In this document: positions 1-5,414 of the stretch, in pieces | Numbering within the stretch: the stretch's first letter is position 1 | How the letters are laid out: every line of letters starts with the position of its first letter | Assembly (NCBI GenBank): GCA_964478455.1 | Contig: CAYZJD010000185.1 | Location: 1-8,707 of the forward strand | Source of the DNA: CAYZJD01 sp964478455 | Lineage (GTDB): Bacteria; Acidobacteriota; Terriglobia; Bryobacterales; Bryobacteraceae | DNA length: 8,707 bases | Reading direction: 5' to 3' | Position numbers and translations under genes: made by a program | The notes under the pieces: generated by a model | Told to the model about the DNA's origin: nothing | What the model saw: only the letters and a program-made list of their open reading frames with translations | Databases searched by the model: none

Positions 1-522
1 CTCGGCCAGGTTGCCGGCGCGCACCAGATCGCGGGCACGCGCTTCCTCGGCCTGCCGGAGGAAGGTGCGGACCTGGCTCGCGACTTCAAGCTGCTCCCTC
101 GTGAGCGCGCGTCCTTTCAACGATTCCAGTGCTTGCCGGGCGCGCTGGATGTGGGTGTCGGTGGTTCGCTCGAGCTGGCGGCGCTGCTCCGCTGTGAGCA
201 TCGGGCGAAGCTGGGGCGCAGGCGCTGGGGGTGACGGCGGCTGCGCCGGAGGTTGGGACGGCTGGACGCGCGGACCTGCGGGCGAGGGTCTCTTCTTTAC
301 GGGTACCGGGGCCGGAGGCTGGGCTGCCGGCGGCTCGACTGTCACCGGAGGTCGCTCTGGCGGCGGCTGCACCGGAGGTGCCGGCAACTGAGGCGCCGTC
401 TGGGCCGGTGCGGGCGCTGGCGCCGGCGTCTTCGGCTTCGACCGCTTGAACGGCCAGCACGAAGTCAGCGCCGGCGCGAGCGCGAGGAGCGCCAGCGCGA
501 TCCAGGTTCCAGGCCTCCTCAT
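1..522 (-). CDS. Proline-rich lipoprotein, 3' end beyond window
   Basis: The frame is open from the ATG at 522 to the window edge, giving 174 visible residues without a stop. Residues 1-22 form a lipoprotein signal: basic MRR start, hydrophobic core at 7-19, and lipobox LTSC with the lipidated Cys at 22. Residues about 32-107 are an extreme Pro/Ala-rich linker, the kind that spans periplasm or cell wall. Residues about 110-174 are charged and probably alpha-helical (AEQRRQLERTTD, then a stretch rich in Arg, Gln and Glu). The start is chosen because its ATG overlaps the kinase stop as ATGA (519-522), which implies translational coupling within the regulator-kinase operon. Residue +2 after the Cys is Trp, so sorting to inner or outer membrane is uncertain. 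I do not recognise a named family. An envelope accessory of the two-component system is an inference from position only. Confidence 0.8.
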   Translation of the reverse strand, partial: MRRPGTWIALALLALAPALTSCWPFKRSKPKTPAPAPAPAQTAPQLPAPPVQPPPERPPVTVEPPAAQPPAPVPVKKRPSPAGPRVQPSQPPAQPPSPPAPAPQLRPMLTAEQRRQLERTTDTHIQRARQALESLKGRALTREQLEVASQVRTFLRQAEEARARDLVRAGNLAE

Positions 523-2408
523 GACGTTTGACTCTTGAGATCCTCGACGGCCGCGCCCGCGGGCCGCCTCGCGGCTGGAAACCGCAGCCAAAAGGTTGTT
601 CCTTTTTCGGGTTCGCTGGCGAAGTCGATCGTACCATTGTGCAACTGCACGATGCGAAACGTCATGGCGAGCCCAATGCCGGATCCTTTGCCCTTCGTTG
701 TGAAGTAGAGGTTGAAGATCTTCTCCCGGATTTCGGGCGGGATGCCGGCCCCCTGGTCGATGACAGTGAAGACCGCATCGTCCTTCGCCGTCTCGGTGCG
801 CAGTTCGAGGCGGCCGCCGTCCTTCATCGCCTCAACCCCGTTGACAACGACGTTCACGAAGGCCTGCTTGAGAAGGTCGCGGTCGCCGCGAATGAGGGCC
901 GGCTCGGCCAGAAGCGCAACGTCCACGTGCTTCTTCTCGGCTTCAGGGCCGACGAGCGCGGCCACCTCGCGGGCCAGGTTCGCCAAGTCCACTTCCGCCA
1001 GTCGCAGCTCGACGGGCCGGGTGAAGTCGAGGAATGTCTTCACCACCGAGTTCAGCCGCGCGATCTCTTTCGAGATGATGTCGATCTGTGGTTCAACGCT
1101 GGCGTCGAGATCGGTGAGCCTGGCCCGAAGCACCTCCAGGTGCAGCGCAATCGCGTTCAGAGGGTTCTTGATTTCGTGGGCGACGCCCCCGGTGAGGCGG
1201 CTGATGGCGGCCAGGCGCGTCGAGACGTCAAGCTGCGAGCCGATCTGGCGGCGCGTTTCGGCGTCCCGCAAGGTGATCAGCGTGCCCAGCCGGTCGTGGC
1301 TGGGGAAGTCCTCAAGCAGCTCGACGTTGACGAGCAGGCGGCCGGGCTGGCCACCCGGACGTTCAAGCGTCACCAGGTGGTCTTTAAGAGAGCGGCGGAA
1401 TTGCACCGCCCCGTGAACCGCTGCCCCCAAAGCCGTGGAGGTAGGAAACACCTCGTCGAGTCCCCGGCCGAGCAGTTCCCAGCGACCGCGCCCGAGGAAG
1501 CCCTCGGCCGCGCGGCCGGCCATCACCAGCCGGTCGCTGCGGTCAAACAGGAGCACCGCTTCCTCGAGGCGCTCCAGCACTTGGTCGATGTTCCACCGAA
1601 GTTGAACCACGTCATCCCGCGCACCCCGGAACTGCTGGCCGAGGAGGTTCAGTTTCGACTGGACCGCGGCCAGTTCCTTCGATTCCGTCTCCGGCGGGGC
1701 TTCACGCGAGAACTCGCCGCGGGCAATGCGGTCGATCGCCTCGCCGATCCTTGCGAGCGGCCGGAAGGCGATGTTCGAGGCGACGATGGCCAGAACCACG
1801 GCGGCGGCGACCGAACCGGCGAGCAGCCAGCCGAGGTACCGGAGCTGCGGATTCAGCGTGTTTCGCAGGAAAACCGACGAAACCAGAACCTTGATCTCGA
1901 ACACGGGCGCTTGCTGCTCCTGAATGCCAAGCGGCAGGACGACCTCATAGTTGCGGCGAACGGTCAGTACTTCCCAGAGCTGGCGCCAGGGACTCTTGGC
2001 CGCCCAATCGGTCAGTTTGGGCAACTGGCGGACTTGGCGTCCGACGCTGGTGGGATCGGAAGCGGCCAGCACGCGGCCCGTTTCGCCCGCAATCACGATC
2101 TCGAGGATGGTGCGGGAGCTGGCCATCGTTTCCTCAAGCAGCCGGGCCAGCTCGTCGTCCTCCTCGACGATTTGTGCCCAGAGCCGCTTGGTCTCCTCGA
2201 GGCTGGCGCGCTGCGGGGCGCTGGCGGCCTGCTCCGAAATGCGCTGCATCAGGAAACTCTGCACCTGAAGCGCGGTGAGGTTGGCGCGCTCCAGTACGTC
2301 CTGGAAGCGCGCGGTCGCGGCACTATGCAGGTTCAGCGCGGAGAGCACCAGCACCACGCCCACCAGCAGCGCCACGATCGAAACGCGTAGACGGGCCTTG
2401 AGAGACAT
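519..2408 (-). CDS. Membrane sensor histidine kinase (HAMP-PAS-HisKA-HATPase_c)
   Basis: This 629-residue kinase autophosphorylates on His and passes phosphate to the regulator encoded just upstream. Visible order: TM1 about 9-27; an extracytoplasmic sensor about 28-190 whose AGETGRVLAASDPTSVG stretch (107-123) resembles Cache-type sensor domains; TM2 about 193-211; HAMP about 212-265; PAS-like domain about 275-385; DHp helix with phospho-acceptor His411 in GGVAHEIKNPLNAI; and an ATP-binding domain. That domain has an N-box with Asn519 and Asn523, G1 DQGAG at 551-555, F-box NLYFTTK at 566-572 and G2 GKGSGIGLA at 573-581. All catalytic boxes are intact. The HEIKNPLNAI form is typical of NtrB-like kinases paired with sigma-54 activators, matching its neighbour. 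The ATG lies 3 nt after the regulator stop, and the stop overlaps the lipoprotein start by 4 nt. The ligand cannot be read from sequence. Confidence 0.96.
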   Translation of the reverse strand: MSLKARLRVSIVALLVGVVLVLSALNLHSAATARFQDVLERANLTALQVQSFLMQRISEQAASAPQRASLEETKRLWAQIVEEDDELARLLEETMASSRTILEIVIAGETGRVLAASDPTSVGRQVRQLPKLTDWAAKSPWRQLWEVLTVRRNYEVVLPLGIQEQQAPVFEIKVLVSSVFLRNTLNPQLRYLGWLLAGSVAAAVVLAIVASNIAFRPLARIGEAIDRIARGEFSREAPPETESKELAAVQSKLNLLGQQFRGARDDVVQLRWNIDQVLERLEEAVLLFDRSDRLVMAGRAAEGFLGRGRWELLGRGLDEVFPTSTALGAAVHGAVQFRRSLKDHLVTLERPGGQPGRLLVNVELLEDFPSHDRLGTLITLRDAETRRQIGSQLDVSTRLAAISRLTGGVAHEIKNPLNAIALHLEVLRARLTDLDASVEPQIDIISKEIARLNSVVKTFLDFTRPVELRLAEVDLANLAREVAALVGPEAEKKHVDVALLAEPALIRGDRDLLKQAFVNVVVNGVEAMKDGGRLELRTETAKDDAVFTVIDQGAGIPPEIREKIFNLYFTTKGKGSGIGLAMTFRIVQLHNGTIDFASEPEKGTTFWLRFPAARRPAGAAVEDLKSQTS

Positions 2409-2411
2409 GGA

Positions 2412-3821
2412 TCAGGCGGTAGGCGTAGCCGAACCGTACTCTTTCAGCTTGTTGTGGAGGGTCTTGAGGCTGATGCCGAGGATCTCCGCGGCCCGCGTCT
2501 TGTTGTTGTGGGTGTGCTCCAGGGTGCGGAGGATCAGCGCTTTCTCGGCCTCGTCAACGGTGGTCCCGACAGAAAGGCGGATGAGATTCGGGTCCTCCGC
2601 GTCAACGGCCGCGCGCGCGGGCGCGCTGATGCCAAACTGCGGCGGCAGGTAAGACAACAGGACCGCGCCTTCGCCGGCCAGGATGATGGCGCGCTCGAGA
2701 ACGTTGCGCAACTCGCGCACGTTGCCCGGCCAGTTGTGTCTGTGGAACAGGTCCATCACGTCCGGGGCGACCTCGGTGACGCGGCAGCCGTGCTTGCGGT
2801 TGAGGTCGGCGAGCAGTGCTTCGCACAGCGCAGGCAAGTCCTCCTTCCGCTCGCGCAGAGGCGGCAGGTGAATGTGGAAGACGTTGAGCCGGTAGTAGAG
2901 GTCCTCGCGCAGCTCGCCCTTGCGCAGCGACTCTTCGACGACTTTGTTGGTCGAGGCGATCACGCGCACGTCCACCAGGATTTCCGACTTGCCGCCGAGG
3001 CGGCGGACGCGGGAATCCTCGAGCACGCGCAGCAGCTTGGCCTGCGTGGGCGCGGGCATGTCGCCGATTTCATCGAGCAGGATGGTTCCGCGCTGAGCCA
3101 GTTCGAAGCAGCCGGCGCGGCGCTCGATGGCGCCGGTGAAGGCGCCTTTCTCGTGCCCGAACAGCTCGCTCTCCATCAGCGTCTCCGGCATGGCCGCGCA
3201 GTTCACGGCGACGAACGGGCCATCGCGGCGGGGGCTCAGGCGATGGATGGCGCGGGCGACCAGTTCCTTGCCGGCGCCGCTCTCCCCCGTAATGAGGACG
3301 GCGGCCGTGCTCGGGGCAACCTGGCGGACAAGCGAGAAAACTTGCTGGATGGCCGCGGACCGTCCGACCACGTCCCCAAGCTGGCCCCGGTAACTGAGCT
3401 GCCGCTGGAGCCGCTCGGTTTCTTCGGCGAGGCGGCTTTGAGCGGCGGCGCGTTCGAGCAGAACGCGGAGAGCGCGCGGTTCCACCGGCTTCTCCATGAA
3501 CCAGAAGGCGCCGAGTTCATGAATGGTGGAGATCGCGGTTTCGATGTTGCCGAACGCGGTGACGACGATGGCGGCGGGCCCGCTGCCTTGGGCAGCGAGA
3601 CGGCGCAGCAACTCGGCGCCGTCCATGCGCGGCATCATAAGGTCGGTGATGAGGACGTGCGCGGGGAACGAGGCGAGCTTCTCGATAGCCTCCACGCCGT
3701 CGGCGGCCGTTTCAGCCTGAAACCCCCAGGCGGAGACCATGGCGGCGAGCCCCTGGCGCTGGTTCTCCTCGTCATCGACAATGAGCACGCGCGCCTGCTC
3801 CGGCGCCGCATCGTTCTTCAT
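2412..3821 (-). CDS. NtrC-family sigma-54-dependent response regulator
   Basis: A 469-residue activator with the full NtrC layout. The receiver (about 11-125) has acidic pocket Asp16-Asp17, phospho-acceptor Asp60 (LITDLMMP), Thr88 and Lys111. The AAA+ domain (about 148-380) has Walker A GESGAGKE at 179-186, the sigma-54-contacting GAFTGA loop at 226-231, Walker B LLDEIG with Asp250-Glu251, and sensor motif ASTN at 289-292. The C-terminal Fis-type helix-turn-helix is at about 422-460 (KTRAAEILGISLKTLHNKL). Phosphorylation should drive ATP-dependent opening of sigma-54 promoters. The frame is open further upstream to 4100, but I chose the ATG at 3821: the receiver begins right after it, and the extra 93 codons run antisense to the divergent dehydrogenase and look like no domain. 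A TACAAT element ends 7 nt before this ATG. It is first gene of an operon with the cognate kinase and a lipoprotein. Confidence 0.96.
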   Translation of the reverse strand: MKNDAAPEQARVLIVDDEENQRQGLAAMVSAWGFQAETAADGVEAIEKLASFPAHVLITDLMMPRMDGAELLRRLAAQGSGPAAIVVTAFGNIETAISTIHELGAFWFMEKPVEPRALRVLLERAAAQSRLAEETERLQRQLSYRGQLGDVVGRSAAIQQVFSLVRQVAPSTAAVLITGESGAGKELVARAIHRLSPRRDGPFVAVNCAAMPETLMESELFGHEKGAFTGAIERRAGCFELAQRGTILLDEIGDMPAPTQAKLLRVLEDSRVRRLGGKSEILVDVRVIASTNKVVEESLRKGELREDLYYRLNVFHIHLPPLRERKEDLPALCEALLADLNRKHGCRVTEVAPDVMDLFHRHNWPGNVRELRNVLERAIILAGEGAVLLSYLPPQFGISAPARAAVDAEDPNLIRLSVGTTVDEAEKALILRTLEHTHNNKTRAAEILGISLKTLHNKLKEYGSATPTA

Positions 3822-3828
3822 TGCCGTT

Positions 3829-3834
3829 ATTGTA
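3829..3834 (-). promoter_or_regulatory. Candidate -10 element of the regulator operon
   Basis: TACAAT reads on the minus strand and leaves only 7 nt before the regulator ATG at 3821. Transcription would then start at or next to the start codon, giving a leaderless mRNA, and no ribosome-binding site is seen. No good TTGACA-like -35 is visible at 16-18 bp. The left half of the palindrome at 3832-3858 overlaps it. Inferred from sequence only. Confidence 0.45.
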
Positions 3835-3858
3835 CAGGGGACAGACTGTTGGCTGTAC
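3832..3858. promoter_or_regulatory. Nested 27-bp palindrome, candidate operator
   Basis: The outer arms GTACAG (3832-3837) and CTGTAC (3853-3858), and the inner arms ACAG (3841-3844) and CTGT (3846-3849), are all exactly symmetric about base 3845. Ten of 13 positions pair; only the 3-nt spacers between inner and outer arms break symmetry. It lies in the 88-bp divergent intergenic region, overlaps the candidate -10 of the regulator operon and sits about 20 bp upstream of the dehydrogenase -10. This is the expected position for a dimeric repressor or an autoregulator controlling both directions. The bound protein is unknown. Confidence 0.55.
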
Positions 3859-3876
3859 CCATTCAGCCGGCCGCGG

Positions 3877-3882
3877 TACAAT
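3877..3882 (+). promoter_or_regulatory. Candidate -10 element of the dehydrogenase gene
   Basis: TACAAT on the plus strand lies 27 nt before the ATG at 3910. This leaves a leader of about 20 nt that contains the purine-rich run AAGGGGGG (3891-3898), a plausible though slightly distant ribosome-binding site. The expected -35 position reads TGTACC, a poor match to TTGACA, and overlaps the right arm of the palindrome. Confidence 0.4.
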
Positions 3883-3909
3883 GCGGCCTCAAGGGGGGTG
3901 ACGAGAGAG

Positions 3910-4902
3910 ATGCGCTGGGTGCTCTTATTAGTGGCGGCGGTCAGTTCTGCCTCGGCGGAGCCGAAGAAAGTGGTGGTGACCGGGCTCGAGCCCGAAGCGG
4001 TGGAGGGACTGCGACGGGCCGTGCCAGAGGTGCGAATCGTGCCGGCGGGAGGCGGGCAACTTCTCGCGGCGATAGCGGACGCGGACGCGGTCCTCGGCAC
4101 GATCAGCGCGGAACTGGTTCGGGCGGGGAAGAAACTTCGATGGGCACAGGTATACAGCGCCGGCGTCGAGGACTACCTGTCGCCGGAACTGCGGGCAAGC
4201 CCGATTACACTGACCAACTGCAAGATCATCCAGGGTCCGAACATCGCCGACCACGCGATGGCGCTGCTGCTGGCGCTGACGCGCGGGTTGTATCGCGCGA
4301 TCCCGGTGCGTGCTGGCGAAGAATGGGACCGAGGCGGATACCGGCTGGTGGAGCTCAACGGCAAGACGGCGGTGATCATCGGCGTGGGTGGGATCGGGAT
4401 GCAGATTGCCGCCCGCGCCAAGGCCTTCGGAATGCGGGTGATCGGCGTGGATCCGGAGGACATTCCTTACACGCCGTTGCTCGACAGGCTGGCGCCGCCG
4501 GACCGTCTCGACGCCGTACTGCCGGAAGCGGACGTAGTGTTCGTCGCGGTGCCGCACACGCCGCGGAGCGAGCGGATGATGGGCGGGCGCCAGTTCAACC
4601 TGATGAAGAAGGGTTCGTACTTCGTCGCCGTCTCTCGGGGGAAAGTCTACGACATGGAAGCGCTGGTGAAGGCGCTGGATGAACGGCGGCTCGCCGGGGC
4701 GGGCGTGGACGTAACGGACCCCGAGCCGCTGCCCAAGGGCCACCCCCTGTGGAAGTTCGACAATGTGGTGATCACCCCGCACCTCGCCGGCGGGTCGGAC
4801 CGCGTCGGGGAGCGGCGGATGGCGCTGCTCAAGGAAAACCTGAAGCGCTTCGCGGCGGGCGAGCCGCTGGTGAACGTGGTGGATAAGGAGAAGGGTTACT
4901 AA
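3910..4902 (+). CDS. Exported D-2-hydroxyacid dehydrogenase family protein
   Basis: A 330-residue member of the D-isomer-specific 2-hydroxyacid dehydrogenase family, which reversibly reduces 2-oxo acids with NAD(H). The substrate domain shows VYSAGVEDYL (81-90). The Rossmann domain has GVGGIG at 158-163, with Asp181 after the second strand favouring NAD over NADP. The catalytic set is complete: Arg243 (SRG), Glu272 (DPEPLP) and His291 (TPHLAGG). Oddly, the protein begins with a short, typical Sec signal, MRWVLLLVAAVSSASA, with predicted cleavage after Ala16, although the family is normally cytoplasmic. The start at 3910 follows a purine-rich stretch. An in-frame GTG at 3898 would only lengthen the basic n-region. 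GTG codons near 3970 would remove the signal and are the main alternative. An open frame extends back to 3739 but runs antisense to the regulator. The exact substrate is unknown. Confidence 0.93.
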   Translation: MRWVLLLVAAVSSASAEPKKVVVTGLEPEAVEGLRRAVPEVRIVPAGGGQLLAAIADADAVLGTISAELVRAGKKLRWAQVYSAGVEDYLSPELRASPITLTNCKIIQGPNIADHAMALLLALTRGLYRAIPVRAGEEWDRGGYRLVELNGKTAVIIGVGGIGMQIAARAKAFGMRVIGVDPEDIPYTPLLDRLAPPDRLDAVLPEADVVFVAVPHTPRSERMMGGRQFNLMKKGSYFVAVSRGKVYDMEALVKALDERRLAGAGVDVTDPEPLPKGHPLWKFDNVVITPHLAGGSDRVGERRMALLKENLKRFAAGEPLVNVVDKEKGY

Positions 4903-4910
4903 GATGCACC

Positions 4911-4934
4911 ACCAAGACACCAAGACACCAAGAA
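4911..4934 (+). repeat. Octamer tandem repeat before the GNAT gene
   Basis: Three units of period 8: ACCAAGAC, ACCAAGAC and ACCAAGAA. They fill the 52-nt gap between the dehydrogenase stop and the GNAT start. The first 14 bases recur in the same orientation after the GNAT gene, at 5392-5405. The base composition is clearly less GC-rich than the flanking genes. Confidence 0.8.
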
Positions 4935-4954
4935 ATCAAACTGAGAATGGTTGG

Positions 4955-5365
4955 ATGAACATCACGTATCGCATCGGCAATGACCTGGATCTGGACCAGG
5001 TGATCGAGCTGTACCAGGCATCGACACTGGGCGAGCGGCGGCCGGTCGACGACCGGGCGCGAATGGCGGCGATGATCGAGCACGCCAACCTGGTGGTGAC
5101 GGCCTGGGAGGGCGACCTGCTGGTGGGGATCTCGCGGTCACTAAGCGACTTCGCCTACGTAACCTATCTGTCGGACCTGGCGGTGCGCGACTCGCACCAG
5201 CGCCTGGGAATCGGCAAGGAGCTGATCCGGATCACGCAGCGCGAGAGCGGGCAGGCGTACATCGTGCTGCTGGCGGCCCCGAAGGCGGTCGATTACTACC
5301 CGCACATCGGCTTCACGCAGCACCCGTCCGCGTGGATCCTGCGGGCAGGGGAGAAGGTGATTTAA
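4955..5365 (+). CDS. GNAT-family N-acetyltransferase
   Basis: A 136-residue protein of usual single-domain GNAT size, transferring an acetyl group from acetyl-CoA to an amine. Motif A is visible: strand YVTYLSDLAV (68-77) followed by the pyrophosphate-binding loop QRLGIG at 82-87 and helix KELIRIT. The later AVDYYPHIGF (111-120) is the common GNAT motif in which the Tyr pair sits near the acetyl-transfer site. The start at 4955 is preferred because the domain begins there (MNITYRIGNDLDLDQ). The in-frame ATG at 4904 would translate the octamer repeat into a His/Gln/Thr-rich tail that looks non-coding. The gene is co-directional with the dehydrogenase 52 nt upstream and could share its transcript. 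Substrate is unknown; small stand-alone GNATs often modify peptides, antibiotics or small amines. Confidence 0.9.
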   Translation: MNITYRIGNDLDLDQVIELYQASTLGERRPVDDRARMAAMIEHANLVVTAWEGDLLVGISRSLSDFAYVTYLSDLAVRDSHQRLGIGKELIRITQRESGQAYIVLLAAPKAVDYYPHIGFTQHPSAWILRAGEKVI

Positions 5366-5366
5366 C

Positions 5367-5407
5367 CACAGCGGCACAGAGGAAGCCCACTACCAAGACA
5401 CCAAGGG
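5367..5407 (+). repeat. Octamer-period repeats after the GNAT gene
   Basis: Two degenerate pairs share period 8: CACAGCGG/CACAGAGG (5367-5382) and ACCAAGAC/ACCAAGGG (5392-5407). They occupy the 49-bp convergent gap between the GNAT and uvrB stops. No convincing hairpin terminator is visible there. The second pair matches the repeat upstream of the GNAT gene, so the GNAT gene is flanked by same-orientation copies. Confidence 0.75.
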
Positions 5408-5414
5408 GATTTTC

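Noticed and set aside
86..637. 183-codon minus-strand frame at the left edge
   Set aside because: It overlaps the lipoprotein in another frame and the kinase end. The lipobox and ATGA coupling support the alternative frame.
528..2390. 620-codon open frame on the plus strand
   Set aside because: It is exactly antisense to the kinase, whose domains are intact. Long antisense frames are expected in GC-rich codon use, and its translation shows no domain.
3850..3866. Sigma-54 promoter (TGGC...) for the dehydrogenase
   Set aside because: A TGGC is present near 3850, but the matching GC at the -12 position with correct spacing is missing.
3822..4100. N-terminal extension of the response regulator
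   Set aside because: The 93 extra residues are antisense to the dehydrogenase and precede a receiver domain that starts normally at the 3821 ATG.
2454..4682. 742-codon open frame on the plus strand
   Set aside because: It runs antisense to the regulator and then through the dehydrogenase in a wrong frame. Its Arg/Gly/Ala-rich translation shows no recognisable fold.
5366..5414. Bidirectional terminator between the GNAT gene and uvrB
   Set aside because: No inverted repeat with adjacent T-runs is visible; the space is filled by direct octamer repeats.
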